Source: Rhodocyclaceae bacterium
Lineage (GTDB): Bacteria > Pseudomonadota > Gammaproteobacteria > Burkholderiales > Rhodocyclaceae
DNA: 64,000 nt
Direction: 5' to 3'
Assembly (NCBI GenBank): GCA_004379165.1
Contig: NKXK01000029.1
Coordinates: 62,001 to 126,000 of the forward strand
Shown here: positions 1 through 9,462 of the stretch, piece by piece
How positions within the stretch are numbered: position 1 is the first letter of the stretch
How the letters are laid out: each line of letters opens with the position of its first letter
Notes under the pieces: model-generated
Databases searched by the model: none
Seen by the model: only the letters and a program-made list of their open reading frames with translations
What the model was told of the DNA's origin: nothing
Program-made: the position numbers and the translations under genes

Positions 1-30
1 CTCATGCCGTCAACGAAGGGTTCGCTGTGA
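1..30 (+). CDS. hisB: Imidazoleglycerol-phosphate dehydratase, C-terminal end only
   Basis: The first frame reads LMPSTKGSL and then TGA at 28-30. HisB proteins typically end in a PSTKG-x-L tail, and the stop overlaps the GTG start of hisH by three bases, as expected inside a his operon. Only the last nine residues are in the window, so the call rests on the tail motif and the position before hisH. The enzyme dehydrates imidazole-glycerol phosphate in histidine synthesis. Confidence 0.7.
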   Translation, partial: LMPSTKGSL

Positions 31-668
31 CCGCGGGCAGTATCGCCGTCATCGACTACGGCATGGGCAACCTGCGCTCGGTGTCGAAGGCGCTGGAGCA
101 CGTTGCTAGCGGCAAGCAGGTGGTCGTGACCTCCGATCCGGCCGTCGTTGCCGCTGCCGAGCGCGTGGTTTTCCCCGGTCAGGGCGCGATGCCCGACTGC
201 ATGGCCGAACTCGACGCCCGCGGGCTGCGCGCTGCCGTACTGCAAGCGGCGAAGGACAAGCCCTTCCTCGGCATCTGCGTTGGCGAACAGATGCTGTTTG
301 CGCACTCGGATGAAGGCGATGTGCCGGCGCTCGGCGTTTTTCCCGGCAATGTCGTGCGTTTCCCGGATGAGAAAATGTGGCTGCCGTCGGGCGAACGCCT
401 CAAAGTGCCGCACATGGGCTGGAACGAGGTGCGCCAAGTGCCGCATGCATTGTGGAACGGTATCGCCGACGAAGCCCGCTTCTATTTTGTGCACAGCTAC
501 TTCGTGCAGCCGGCCGATCCGGCGCTGGTGGCTGGTACTTGCGAATACGGCGTCCCCTTTACCTGCGCAGTGGCGCGGGATAATATCTTCGCGGTTCAAT
601 TCCACCCGGAAAAAAGCGCGCGCGACGGCCTGCAACTACTCAAAAACTTTGTCGAATGGCGTCCCTGA
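27..668 (+). CDS. hisH: Imidazole glycerol phosphate synthase, glutamine amidotransferase subunit
   Basis: HisH hydrolyses glutamine and channels ammonia to HisF, forming IGP and AICAR in histidine biosynthesis in the cytoplasm. The 213-residue length is normal. The N-terminus (IAVIDYGMGNLRSV) is typical of the family. The nucleophile is Cys84 in GICVGEQ, and the His-Glu pair of the class I amidotransferase triad is in FHPEKS near residue 195. The start is GTG at 27, overlapping the hisB stop, so translational coupling is likely. hisA follows after 71 bp. Confidence 0.95.
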   Translation: MTAGSIAVIDYGMGNLRSVSKALEHVASGKQVVVTSDPAVVAAAERVVFPGQGAMPDCMAELDARGLRAAVLQAAKDKPFLGICVGEQMLFAHSDEGDVPALGVFPGNVVRFPDEKMWLPSGERLKVPHMGWNEVRQVPHALWNGIADEARFYFVHSYFVQPADPALVAGTCEYGVPFTCAVARDNIFAVQFHPEKSARDGLQLLKNFVEWRP

Positions 669-669
669 T

Positions 670-684
670 CGTCATTCAATGACG
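670..684. repeat. Perfect 7-bp inverted repeat in the hisH-hisA gap
   Basis: CGTCATT, one central C, then AATGACG form a perfect palindrome starting one base after the hisH stop codon. The rest of the 71-bp gap has a 10-bp near-perfect tandem duplication (711-730). There is no U-tract, so it is not an obvious terminator. It could be a small mRNA hairpin or a binding site; nothing else supports either. Confidence 0.4.
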
Positions 685-739
685 CGTTTCCTGCTGATCT
701 GCCCGAACTCTCTCCCGCACTCTCCCGCAAAAATTCACC

Positions 740-1480
740 ATGTTGATTATTCCCGCCATTGATCTGAAAGACGGCCAATGTGTCCGCCTCAAGCAGGGCC
801 TGATGGAACAGGCCACCGTGTTCTCCGACAGCCCGGCCGAGCAGGCGCGGCACTGGCTGAATCAGGGGGCCCGTCGTCTGCATCTGGTTGACCTGAATGG
901 CGCGTTTGCCGGCAAGCCGAAGAATGCCGCGGCGATCAAGGCGATCCTGGCTGAGGTTGGTGATGATATTCCGGTCCAGCTCGGCGGCGGCATCCGCGAT
1001 CTCGATACCATCGAGGCCTGCCTCGACGGCGGCCTGTCCTACGTCATCATCGGCACGGCTGCGGTCAAGAACCCGGGCTTCCTGCACGATGCCTGTACCG
1101 CCTTCCCCGGCCACATCATCGTCGGTCTGGATGCCAAGGACGGCAAGGTGGCGACTGACGGCTGGTCGAAGCTGACCGGCCACGATGTCGTCGATCTGGC
1201 CAAGAAATATGAAGACTACGGTGTCGAGTCGATCATCTACACTGACATCGGCCGCGACGGCATGCTTACCGGTCTCAACATCGATGCCACCGTGCGTCTG
1301 GCGCAGGCACTGACCATTCCGGTCATCGCCTCCGGCGGCCTGACCAACCTCGACGACATCCGCGCCCTTTGCGCGGTGGAAGGCGAGGGCGTGGTCGGCA
1401 CCATTGCCGGCCGTGCGGTGTATGACGGCTCCCTCGACTTCAAGGCAGCGCAGGAACTCGCCGACGAGCTGGGCGCCTGA
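740..1480 (+). CDS. hisA: ProFAR isomerase
   Basis: HisA isomerises the aminoaldose ProFAR to the aminoketose PRFAR, the fourth step of histidine synthesis. It is a 246-residue (beta/alpha)8 barrel of normal length. Half-barrel phosphate-binding motifs are visible as QLGGGIRD (about residues 78-85) and VIASGGLTN (near 200), with the catalytic Asp in IPAIDLKDG at the N-terminus and the second in YTDIGRDGM. The ATG at 740 is preceded by an A-rich stretch rather than a strong Shine-Dalgarno. The stop overlaps the hisF start (TGATG). Confidence 0.96.
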   Translation: MLIIPAIDLKDGQCVRLKQGLMEQATVFSDSPAEQARHWLNQGARRLHLVDLNGAFAGKPKNAAAIKAILAEVGDDIPVQLGGGIRDLDTIEACLDGGLSYVIIGTAAVKNPGFLHDACTAFPGHIIVGLDAKDGKVATDGWSKLTGHDVVDLAKKYEDYGVESIIYTDIGRDGMLTGLNIDATVRLAQALTIPVIASGGLTNLDDIRALCAVEGEGVVGTIAGRAVYDGSLDFKAAQELADELGA

Positions 1481-2238
1481 TGCTCGCCAAACGCATCATT
1501 CCCTGTCTTGACGTCACCGCCGGCCGGGTCGTCAAGGGGACCAATTTCGTTGGTCTGCGCGATGCCGGCGATCCGATCGAGATCGCTCGCCGCTACAACG
1601 AACAGGGGGCCGACGAAGTCACCTTCCTCGACATCACCGCATCCAGCGACCAGCGCGACATCATCCTGCACATCGTCGAAGCCTGCGCCGAGCAGGTCTT
1701 CATCCCGCTGACCGTTGGCGGCGGCGTGCGCAAGGTCGAGGATGTCCGTCGCCTGCTCAACGCCGGTGCCGATAAGGTGTCGATGAACACGGCGGCGGTA
1801 CAGAACCCGGATCTGGTGCTCGATGCATCGAGCAAGGTCGGTTCGCAGTGCATCGTCGTCGCCATCGACGCCAAGCAGATCGCGCCCGGTTCATGGCATG
1901 TATTCACGCATGGCGGCCGAAACGACACGGGTCTCGATGCCATCGAATGGGCAAAAAAAGTTGAAGCGCTGGGCGCCGGCGAAATCCTGCTCACCAGCAT
2001 GGATCGCGACGGCACCAAGAACGGTTTCGACCTGGCGCTGACGCGTCGCGTTTCGGACGCGGTACGGATTCCGGTCATCGCCTCCGGCGGCGTCGGTAAT
2101 CTGCAGCATCTTGCCGATGGCGTTTCGGAAGGCCGCGCCGATGCCGTGCTCGCAGCGTCCATTTTCCACTTCGGTGAATACACGGTGCGTCAGGCCAAGG
2201 AGTACATGGCGGGTCGCGGCATCGAAGTGCGTCTCTGA
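1480..2238 (+). CDS. hisF: Imidazole glycerol phosphate synthase, cyclase subunit
   Basis: HisF is the synthase/cyclase partner of HisH, converting PRFAR and ammonia to IGP and AICAR. The 252 residues form a (beta/alpha)8 barrel paralogous to HisA. The N-terminus [20 protein letters not shown] contains the catalytic Asp11, and the second catalytic Asp is in [12 protein letters not shown]. Phosphate-binding motifs are VGGGVR and IASGGVGN. The start overlaps the hisA stop by one base, so the genes are coupled. The gap to hisI is filled by a copy of the dispersed CTGCGGTSAAC element. Confidence 0.97.
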   Translation: MLAKRIIPCLDVTAGRVVKGTNFVGLRDAGDPIEIARRYNEQGADEVTFLDITASSDQRDIILHIVEACAEQVFIPLTVGGGVRKVEDVRRLLNAGADKVSMNTAAVQNPDLVLDASSKVGSQCIVVAIDAKQIAPGSWHVFTHGGRNDTGLDAIEWAKKVEALGAGEILLTSMDRDGTKNGFDLALTRRVSDAVRIPVIASGGVGNLQHLADGVSEGRADAVLAASIFHFGEYTVRQAKEYMAGRGIEVRL

Positions 2239-2244
2239 GTCACG

Positions 2245-2277
2245 TCTGCGGTCAACCCGGAAAGTCATCGAAAATGG
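2245..2277 (+). repeat. Dispersed CTGCGGTSAAC element, copy in the hisF-hisI gap
   Basis: The core CTGCGGTCAAC is at 2246-2256, followed by GGAAAG at 2259-2264 and AAAATGG at 2271-2277. The element fills nearly all of the 35-bp gap. Its A-rich end supplies the hisI ATG (2274), and its middle supplies the only purine-rich stretch that could act as ribosome binding site. It matches the other copies in core and in the distance to the second A-tract. Confidence 0.7.
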
Positions 2278-2672
2278 CCGATCTCGATCACTCACAGCCT
2301 TGGCTTGATGCCCTGAAATGGGACGCCGACGGCATGATTCCCGCCATTGCGCAGGATGAGGGCGGACGCATCGTGATGTTCGCGTGGATGAACCGCGATT
2401 CGCTGCTGGAAACGCTGCGCTGCGGTAACACGGTATACTGGTCGCGTTCGCGCAAACGTCTCTGGCGCAAGGGCGAAGAATCCGGCTTCTTCCAGCAGAT
2501 CAAGTCAATCCGTACCGACTGCGACGGCGACGTGCTCTTGCTGACCATCGAACAGGTTGGCGGCATTGCCTGTCATACTGGCCGTGAAAGCTGCTTCTTC
2601 AATGAATTGCAGGGGGACCGCTGGGTTCCCGTTGATCCGGTTTTGAAAGACCCGAAGGAAATCTACAAATGA
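2274..2672 (+). CDS. hisI: Phosphoribosyl-AMP cyclohydrolase
   Basis: HisI opens the adenine ring of PR-AMP, the third step of histidine synthesis. The 132-residue protein is the free-standing form found in many proteobacteria, not the HisIE fusion. Zn/Mg-binding motifs are visible: D-C-D-G-D near residues 83-87 and Cys residues in GGIACHTGRESCF near 97-108. WSRSRKRLWRKGEESG is the family signature. The start codon lies within a dispersed repeat. The stop overlaps hisE by four bases (ATGA). Confidence 0.96.
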   Translation: MADLDHSQPWLDALKWDADGMIPAIAQDEGGRIVMFAWMNRDSLLETLRCGNTVYWSRSRKRLWRKGEESGFFQQIKSIRTDCDGDVLLLTIEQVGGIACHTGRESCFFNELQGDRWVPVDPVLKDPKEIYK

Positions 2673-2995
2673 GCACCCATGACATCCTGCATCGTCTCTC
2701 CGAGACGCTGGCTTCGCGCCGCAATGCTGATCCGGAGAAGTCCTATACCGCCAAGCTGTTCTCCGAAGGGCCGGATTCGATCCTGAAGAAGATCGGCGAG
2801 GAGTGCGCCGAGCTGATCATGGCCGGCAAGGAAGGCAAGCGTCTGAAGATCGTCTGGGAGTCCACCGACGTGATTTACCACGTGCTGGTGCTGCTGGCGT
2901 TCTACGGTCTGACGATCGAGGATGTGTCACAGGAGATGCGCCGTCGTGAGGGCATTTCCGGGATTGACGAGAAGGCGGCACGGGGCACCAAGTGA
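2669..2995 (+). CDS. hisE: Phosphoribosyl-ATP pyrophosphatase
   Basis: HisE removes pyrophosphate from PR-ATP, the second step of histidine synthesis. The 108-residue protein is an all-alpha MazG-like fold with the E-E-C-A-E-L and ESTDVIYHVLVLL helices that carry the metal-binding acidic residues. It overlaps hisI upstream (ATGA) and the HIT gene downstream (GTGA), so the block is one translationally coupled operon. Confidence 0.95.
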   Translation: MSTHDILHRLSETLASRRNADPEKSYTAKLFSEGPDSILKKIGEECAELIMAGKEGKRLKIVWESTDVIYHVLVLLAFYGLTIEDVSQEMRRREGISGIDEKAARGTK

Positions 2996-3342
2996 GCGAT
3001 TGCCTGTTCTGCAAGATCGTAGAAGGGAAAATCCCAGCTTCCAAAGTCTATGAAGACGAGGATATCCTCGCCTTCAAGGATATTCATCCGGCGCGTCCGG
3101 TGCATATTCTGGTGATCCCGAAGAGGCACATAACCTCGCTGTCGACAGTGGCGCCCGAGGACGCGGCCGTGCTCGGCAAAATGCTGGTCAAAGCCAACGA
3201 GATCGCCGTGGCACAGGGCAGCCCGGATGGTTTCCGGGTGATCATCAACACCGGGCGGGTGGGGCAGCAGGAAGTGCCGCATCTGCACATGCATATCGTC
3301 GGCGGACCGGATCCGGTCGGGCCGATGCTGAAACGAATCTAG
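2992..3342 (+). CDS. hinT: HIT family nucleotide hydrolase (HinT-like)
   Basis: This is a purine nucleoside phosphoramidase of the histidine triad family, acting in the cytoplasm. In 116 residues it shows [21 protein letters not shown] at the N-terminus and the catalytic triad HLHMHIVGG near residue 100. The GTG start at 2992 overlaps the hisE stop. Placement between hisE and tatA is common in betaproteobacteria; no functional link to histidine synthesis is shown by the sequence. Confidence 0.93.
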   Translation: MSDCLFCKIVEGKIPASKVYEDEDILAFKDIHPARPVHILVIPKRHITSLSTVAPEDAAVLGKMLVKANEIAVAQGSPDGFRVIINTGRVGQQEVPHLHMHIVGGPDPVGPMLKRI

Positions 3343-3352
3343 GAGACAAACC

Positions 3353-3586
3353 ATGGGTAGTTTTTCCATCTGGCACTGGCTGATCGTCCTCGTCATCGTG
3401 ATGCTGGTCTTCGGTACCAAGAAGCTGCGTAACGTCGGTCAGGATCTCGGCGGTGCGGTCAAGGGGTTCAAGGACGGCATGAAGGAAGCCAACGCGGACA
3501 ACAAGCCGGCTGATGCTGCCCAACCGACGCAACAGGTCGGTGGCCAGACCATCGATGTCGAGGTCAAGGAAAAGACGAAAAGCTAG
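3353..3586 (+). CDS. tatA: Twin-arginine translocase subunit TatA
   Basis: TatA forms the size-variable pore component of the Sec-independent export system for folded proteins in the inner membrane. The 77-residue protein has one N-terminal transmembrane helix (about residues 4-20), then the [14 protein letters not shown] hinge and amphipathic helix, and a short acidic/polar tail. An AGGAGA ribosome site sits just before the ATG. tatB and tatC follow in the same direction. Confidence 0.95.
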   Translation: MGSFSIWHWLIVLVIVMLVFGTKKLRNVGQDLGGAVKGFKDGMKEANADNKPADAAQPTQQVGGQTIDVEVKEKTKS

Positions 3587-3654
3587 TTGGCCTGCCAGCC
3601 GTTGGCTGATGCCGGTGGCTGGTTTCGGATGACTGGTCGTTTAAGACGACAACT

Positions 3655-4041
3655 ATGTTCGATATCGGTTTTTCCGAACTGATGGTGATCGGCATTGTGG
3701 CCTTGCTGGTCATCGGTCCCGAACGCCTGCCCAAGGTGGCGCGCACGCTCGGCCACCTGCTTGGCCGTGCCCAGCGTTATGTTAATGATGTCAAATCGGA
3801 CATCAACCGCGAGATTCAGCTCGACGAGCTGAAAAAGCTGCAGACGCAAGTGACCGAGTCGGCGCGTGCGCTCGAGGATTCGGTGCGCAAGGAATATGAC
3901 AGTGCCCGCAGTGCCGTCGAGTCGCCGGTCAATGCGGCTGTCGCCGAGTTGCAGGCGAGCACGCAGCCTGCGGCTGAAGCCCTACCGCTGGTCCCGGTCC
4001 AAGCCACACCGGTTGAAACTACCAACAAGCCAGCCGCATGA
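3655..4041 (+). CDS. tatB: Twin-arginine translocase subunit TatB
   Basis: TatB forms the twin-arginine signal-peptide receptor with TatC. The 128-residue protein begins MFDIGFSELMVIGIVALLVIGPERLPKVART, the TatB signature of one membrane helix plus the GPERLP hinge. A long charged amphipathic and coiled region (about residues 35-90) follows, then an Ala/Pro/Thr-rich tail. The stop overlaps the tatC start by four bases. Confidence 0.94.
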   Translation: MFDIGFSELMVIGIVALLVIGPERLPKVARTLGHLLGRAQRYVNDVKSDINREIQLDELKKLQTQVTESARALEDSVRKEYDSARSAVESPVNAAVAELQASTQPAAEALPLVPVQATPVETTNKPAA

Positions 4042-4895
4042 GCGAAGCCGCCGAAGAGTCATTCATTTCCCATCTGGTTGAATTGCGCGACCGGCTGTTG
4101 CGCAGCCTGATTGCGGTCGCAGTTATGATGGGCATCCTCTGTCTTTATCCCGGTCCGGGCGAGATTTACGACATCCTTGCGGCGCCGTTGACGGCGGCCT
4201 TGCCGGAAGGAACAAAAATGGTTGCCATTGGCGTCATCACACCCTTCATGATCCCGCTCAAGGTCACCGCAATGGTCGCCTTCGTGCTGGCCTTGCCCTA
4301 CATCCTGTTCCAGGCGTGGTCATTCATCGCCCCGGGCCTGTATGCGCATGAAAAGCGCCTTGGCATTCCGCTGATCATCTCCAGCACGCTACTGTTCGTT
4401 GCCGGCATGGCCTTCTGTTACTTCTTCGTCTTCGGCCAGGTCTTCCACTTCATAGCCAGCTTTGCCCCCAAGAGCATCACGCCGGCGCCGGATATCGAGG
4501 CCTACTTGTCCTTCGTGATGACCATGTTCCTCGCTTTCGGGATTGCTTTCGAGGTGCCGGTGGCCTTGGTGGTTCTGGTCAAACTCGGGGTGGTGACGGT
4601 GGAAAAGCTGCAGGAGTGGCGCTCGTATTTCATCGTCGGCGCCTTTGTCGTCGCCGCCGTCGTCACGCCGCCTGACGTGGTTTCGCAACTGGCGCTGGCG
4701 ATTCCGATGTGCCTGCTCTACGAGTTGGGCATTCTTGCTGCCCGCTTTGTGTCGCGCCCGGCTCCGGAATCCACGGAATCGACAGATCTGGTGGCATCTG
4801 CGGTCAACCCGGAAAACACGCCAAATTCCGGACTCGACATGGACGCCGAAATGGACCGCGCCGCCGAGGAGTTCCGCAAGCTGAGCGGCAAGTAG
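4038..4895 (+). CDS. tatC: Twin-arginine translocase subunit TatC
   Basis: TatC is the core of the Tat signal-peptide receptor, with six membrane helices. The 285-residue protein shows the N-terminal FISHLVELRDRLLRS motif and conserved loop Glu/Pro residues (FQAWSFIAPGLYAHEKR). After the last helix (about residue 240) there is a 40-residue hydrophilic extension. Part of that extension is encoded by a dispersed CTGCGGTSAAC element (4798-4832) that reads SAVNPENTPNSG, so the tail may have been lengthened or reshaped by the repeat. Confidence 0.95.
   Translation: MSEAAEESFISHLVELRDRLLRSLIAVAVMMGILCLYPGPGEIYDILAAPLTAALPEGTKMVAIGVITPFMIPLKVTAMVAFVLALPYILFQAWSFIAPGLYAHEKRLGIPLIISSTLLFVAGMAFCYFFVFGQVFHFIASFAPKSITPAPDIEAYLSFVMTMFLAFGIAFEVPVALVVLVKLGVVTVEKLQEWRSYFIVGAFVVAAVVTPPDVVSQLALAIPMCLLYELGILAARFVSRPAPESTESTDLVASAVNPENTPNSGLDMDAEMDRAAEEFRKLSGK
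4798..4832 (+). repeat. Dispersed CTGCGGTSAAC element inside the 3' end of tatC
   Basis: The core CTGCGGTCAAC (4798-4808) is followed by GGAAAA and then AAATTCCGG at the family spacing. It is close to the hisF-hisI copy over its first 18 bases. It lies in the non-conserved hydrophilic tail of TatC, in frame and without stop codons. Confidence 0.6.
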
Positions 4896-4905
4896 GTTCG
4901 ATTCA

Positions 4906-4924
4906 GGGGGCGCGGTGCTCCCCC
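4906..4924. terminator. Hairpin between convergent tatC and the amidotransferase gene
   Basis: GGGGG (4906-4910) can pair with CCCCC (4920-4924), with a partly paired 9-base interior. It sits 11 bp after the tatC stop. There is no U-tract on either strand, so it is at best a weak or Rho-assisted end point. I see nothing else in the 96-bp gap. Confidence 0.3.
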
Positions 4925-4991
4925 ACTAAAACGTGCCTTTCCTTAACGGGTAATTGCTTGATGCTTCGCGAAAGCTTAGTCGTTGTCGTGA

Positions 4992-5819
4992 TCAGAGGCT
5001 GCGATTACACACGGCACCAAGTTTCTTGACCGGCCCGGGCTTGGTCGCCAACATATTCACCGGCAACCCCTCCTCGAAATGCCATAGCGTACCCGGCGGC
5101 ATCTCGGTCCAGTCTTCATTGTCGGTCAATGGCAGGGTAGCAATGACGGCCACGCGGTCGTTCGGGGAGGTGACATCGGCAAAGTCCACGGTGACGTCTT
5201 CATCCTTCAGATGCGCCATAGTAAAGGGCGCCTGGCGGACGATGTGGCTGAGCTTGGTCGACGCATGGGCGAATAGCCAGCAACCATTGGACAACAGGAA
5301 ATTGAACTCCCCGTACTCGGCAATCGCCAGCGTCAGTTCATGGACGGCATCGAACAGCGTCTTTGTGTCCGGCAAGAAGCTGCCGAAGCGTTGGCGCAGC
5401 GATTGCAGCAGCCAGCAAAAGGCGCGTTCGCTGTCGGTGAGGCCGACTGGCATGAAGCTGCCGTCGAGCGGCGGCTGAAAGTCGATCAGGTTGCCGTTAT
5501 GGGCGAAGATCCAGTAGCGGCCCCAAACTTCGCGCATAAAGGGATGGGTGTTCTCCAGCCCGATGGCACCCTGTGTCGCCTTGCGGATGTGGGCGATGAC
5601 GTTGCGCGATCGGATCGGGTAATGGCTGACCAGTTCGGCAATCGGCGACGAGCAGGACGGCTGCGGGTCGAGGAAGAGGCGTGTGCCCCGGTCTTCGAAA
5701 AAGGCGATGCCCCAGCCGTCCGAATGGACATCCGTCGCCCCGCCGCGGGCCTGAAAGCCGGTGAAGGAGAAACAGATATCGGTCGGCACGTTGCAGTTCA
5801 TGCCGAGCAACTGGCACAT
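4992..5819 (-). CDS. Class II glutamine amidotransferase (YafJ-like)
   Basis: The protein is 275 residues and begins MCQLLGMNCN; Cys2 would be the N-terminal nucleophile after Met removal, as in class II (Ntn) glutamine amidotransferases. HSDGWGIAFFED and RKATQGAIGLENTHPF are typical of the stand-alone YafJ family. The amide acceptor is unknown for this family. It lies 5 bp after the DegS-like protease gene on the same strand and probably shares its transcript; no functional link is evident. Confidence 0.88.
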   Translation of the reverse strand: MCQLLGMNCNVPTDICFSFTGFQARGGATDVHSDGWGIAFFEDRGTRLFLDPQPSCSSPIAELVSHYPIRSRNVIAHIRKATQGAIGLENTHPFMREVWGRYWIFAHNGNLIDFQPPLDGSFMPVGLTDSERAFCWLLQSLRQRFGSFLPDTKTLFDAVHELTLAIAEYGEFNFLLSNGCWLFAHASTKLSHIVRQAPFTMAHLKDEDVTVDFADVTSPNDRVAVIATLPLTDNEDWTEMPPGTLWHFEEGLPVNMLATKPGPVKKLGAVCNRSL

Positions 5820-5824
5820 CGGCC

Positions 5825-6979
<1,155 letters not shown>

Positions 6980-6993
6980 GAAAGACCGTCTGT

Positions 6994-7740
6994 ATGAAAC
7001 TCGTTGAATTGGTGGAGTATCTGGATCGCCTGCTGGAGCCGGCAAAGTTTCGGGATTATTGCCCAAACGGCCTGCAAGTGGAAGGACGCGCCGAGGTTAG
7101 GCGCATCGTTGCCGGGGTGACGGCCAGCCAGGCGCTGCTGGATGCAGCCGTGGCAGTGCAGGCGGATGCCGTTCTGGTCCATCACGGCTATTTCTGGCGG
7201 GGTGAGGATGGCCGCATTACCGGCATACGCAAACGACGGCTGGTGACGCTGATTGAGAACGATATCAGCCTGCTTGCCTACCACCTGCCGCTCGATGCGC
7301 ACCCGACGCTGGGGAACAACGCACAGTGGGCTGCTGCGCTCGGCTGGCAAGCGCTGGGACGTTTCGGTGAGCAGGATATCGGCTGGGTCGGCACGCTTCC
7401 ACTGCCGCAGACAGTTGCCGAGCTGGCGACAGGGCTGACACAGTCTCTGGGCAGGGCGCCACTGGTAATCGGCGACGTCGCGCGGCCGATCAGTCGCCTG
7501 GCTTGGTGTTCCGGCGGCGCGCAGGGGTATTTCGAACAGGCCATCGCGCTGGGCGTCGATGCTTATCTGTCGGGCGAGATTTCAGAGCAGACCGTGCATC
7601 TGGCACGTGAAAGCGGTGTTGCTTACTTTGCAGCCGGCCACCACGCCACGGAGCGGTTCGGGGCGCAGGCCCTGGCGCTGCACCTGGCCGAGCATTGCGG
7701 CTTGGATTGCCGCTTTGTTGATGTGGACAACCCGGTCTGA
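6994..7740 (+). CDS. Nif3-like dinuclear metal centre protein
   Basis: This is a Nif3/YbgI/GTP cyclohydrolase I type 2 family protein of 248 residues. Metal-ligand motifs are visible: [14 protein letters not shown] near residue 65, [12 protein letters not shown] near 95, and GHHATER near 215. Members are toroidal hexamers with two metals per subunit; the substrate is not established. It starts 14 bp from the divergent DegS-like gene, so their promoters must overlap each other's 5' coding ends. Confidence 0.92.
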   Translation: MKLVELVEYLDRLLEPAKFRDYCPNGLQVEGRAEVRRIVAGVTASQALLDAAVAVQADAVLVHHGYFWRGEDGRITGIRKRRLVTLIENDISLLAYHLPLDAHPTLGNNAQWAAALGWQALGRFGEQDIGWVGTLPLPQTVAELATGLTQSLGRAPLVIGDVARPISRLAWCSGGAQGYFEQAIALGVDAYLSGEISEQTVHLARESGVAYFAAGHHATERFGAQALALHLAEHCGLDCRFVDVDNPV

Positions 7741-7749
7741 ACGGGGCGG

Positions 7750-8625
7750 TCAGGCGCGCGGCAGCTTGCTCTGCCGCCGGCGGTTGGCGAGTTGCAGCAG
7801 GCCGACGCTGATCAGACCGCCCAGCAAGGCGCAGCCCATCGTCTGTAGCAAGGGTGAAAGGATGTCTTTGCGCACGGTGTCGGTTGCCGGCGTGGTGACA
7901 GCGAGTGTTGCCGATTGCAGCGATTCAGCAATTTTCAGTTCATTGCGTACGGCGGCCTTCTGCTCACAGAGGCGAATGGCCTCATCCAGCGCCGCCAGGT
8001 TGTTGCCGAGGTGGCGAAGTTCGGTCTCCAAGCGCAGCATGCGTTCAGTCATCGCCAGCAGCGCATCGGTTGCGCCATGGGCAGTGGCGGGCAGATCGAC
8101 CGGGGCCGCGGACAGTACCAGGCGGTCACCCGCTGCGGCCGGAGCCGGCCGAGCCTTTCGGCGGGCAACCGGCGGTGACGACGGCGCTAGCCAGGCGCGT
8201 TCTTCAATACGGTCGGCAGCGGCCGTGGCCGTGTTGCTGCGGTCAACAGGAAAATCCGGCAAAACCGTGTATTCCCGCTGCAGGCGGGCTTCGTAGCCGA
8301 TGGTCACAAGCAGTGTCAGTACCGGTTCGTTCAGCGGTTGCTGGCTGCTGATTTCCAGCATGGCATTGCCTTGTCGCTCAAGCCGACGCAGCCGGGTGTC
8401 CAGGCGGACGCCATCTCTGCCGGCGGTGGTGACGGCGAAGCAGGCCAAACCGGGCAGCGCTTCATGTTCGCTGCGGGTGAGCGGGACGCTGGCCTACAGG
8501 CGTTCGCCCAGCCCGGATCGCATCTACAAGTCATCAAGGCCGATGGCGGTCGCGTGGCCAGTGATGCAGAGCAGAAGCGGGGCGAAGAGGTGGCAGAGTC
8601 GAGTGCGTGGGCTAGGAAAATTCAT
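7750..8625 (-). pseudogene. FimV-like secreted protein interrupted by two in-frame amber codons
   Basis: Read from ATG 8625 the frame gives a signal peptide (MNFPSPRTRLCHLFAPLLLC, then ITGHATA), then GLDDL-stop-MRSGLGERL-stop-ASVPLTRSEHEALPG, then an open frame to 7750. The segment with EISSQQPLNEPVLTLLVTI and REYTVLPDFP matches the N-terminal domain of FimV/TspA pilus-hub proteins. The stops (TAG at 8526-8524 and 8496-8494) fall where that domain usually has Gln or Arg. A predicted coiled region and a C-terminal membrane helix (MGCALLGGLISVGLLQ) follow. At 291 codons it is far shorter than FimV and has no LysM seen. Without readthrough it is dead, or makes an unexported product from an internal start. 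Confidence 0.72.
8237..8268 (+). repeat. Dispersed CTGCGGTSAAC element within the FimV-like pseudogene
   Basis: The core CTGCGGTCAAC is at 8237-8247, then GGAAAATCCGGC and AAAACCG. It lies antisense to the FimV-like frame, just after the REYTVLPDFP motif of the N-terminal domain, in the linker. Confidence 0.6.
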
Positions 8626-8709
8626 TGCCGCAAGGTTACCATCACCGGCTGTCCGGCCCCATTGCCGCCGGTATTTTTCGGGTATTTCATCGGCCTTACG
8701 GAGTTCATC

Positions 8710-9411
8710 ATGTCATTCACCTTTCCGCCCCATGCCCAACCCAGTCTGCCGGTCGCCGGGAGCGCGGCGCGCTTTCCTGTTCGCCGTATTTTCTGCGTTG
8801 GGCGCAACTATGCCGACCATGCCCGCGAAATGGGGGCGGCCGATCAGGCAGAAGGCCGCGAGCCGCCTTTTTTCTTCATGAAGCCGGCGGATGCGCTGGT
8901 TGGCGGGGCTGGCGAGGTGAGCGTTCGCTACCCGTCACTGACGGCTAATCTGCATCACGAAGTGGAGATGATCGTCGCGCTGGGCGCTGGCGGTGAGAAT
9001 GTTGCGGTCGACGCGGCAAACAGCCTGATTTTCGGGTACGCCGTCGGTCTTGATCTGACCCGGCGCGACATCCAGGCTGCGGCCAAGGCCAAGGGGCATC
9101 CATGGGATATGGGCAAGGGATTCGATCAGTCGGCAGTCGCCAGCGAAATCTTACCGGCAACGGCCTGCGGTCATCCGCGGCAAGGGCGCATTCACCTCGA
9201 TGTAAATGGCGAAACCCGACAGGCCGGTGACTTGTCCGACATGATGTGGAATGTGCCGGACATCATTGCCAATCTGTCGACGTTTGTCCGCCTGGAAGCA
9301 GGCGATCTGATCTACACAGGCACACCGGCCGGCGTCGGGCCGTTGCAGCGTGGCGACCGTCTGCTCGCCGAGGTGGCCGGTGTCGGGCGCCTGCAAGCGG
9401 TGATTGTCTGA
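8710..9411 (+). CDS. Fumarylacetoacetate hydrolase family protein (FAHD1-like)
   Basis: The FAH-fold protein has 233 residues from ATG 8710, which has GGAG eight bases upstream. RRIFCVGRNYADHAREMG and PFFFMKPADALV are typical of FAHD1/acylpyruvate hydrolases and 2-hydroxyhepta-2,4-diene-1,7-dioate isomerases. Metal-binding acidic residues are in LHHEVEMIVALG near residue 80, and the conserved GDLIYTGTPAGVGPL is near 200. The substrate cannot be told from sequence: acylpyruvates, oxaloacetate decarboxylation or an aromatic ring-cleavage product are all possible. Confidence 0.9.
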   Translation: MSFTFPPHAQPSLPVAGSAARFPVRRIFCVGRNYADHAREMGAADQAEGREPPFFFMKPADALVGGAGEVSVRYPSLTANLHHEVEMIVALGAGGENVAVDAANSLIFGYAVGLDLTRRDIQAAAKAKGHPWDMGKGFDQSAVASEILPATACGHPRQGRIHLDVNGETRQAGDLSDMMWNVPDIIANLSTFVRLEAGDLIYTGTPAGVGPLQRGDRLLAEVAGVGRLQAVIV

Positions 9412-9462
9412 CCCACCACGAACGGCGGGCAAGCAGCGCTTGCCCGCATGCCCGCCAATCGC

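Noticed and set aside
7066..7067. TTG start at 7066 for the DegS-like protease
   Set aside because: It would overlap the Nif3 gene by 73 bp and place a hydrophilic leader before the membrane anchor; ATG 6979 gives a standard N-terminus.
8494..8526. Genome-wide reassignment of TAG to glutamine
   Set aside because: tatA, tatC, hinT, sucD, ampD and other intact genes end properly at TAG, so TAG is a normal stop here.
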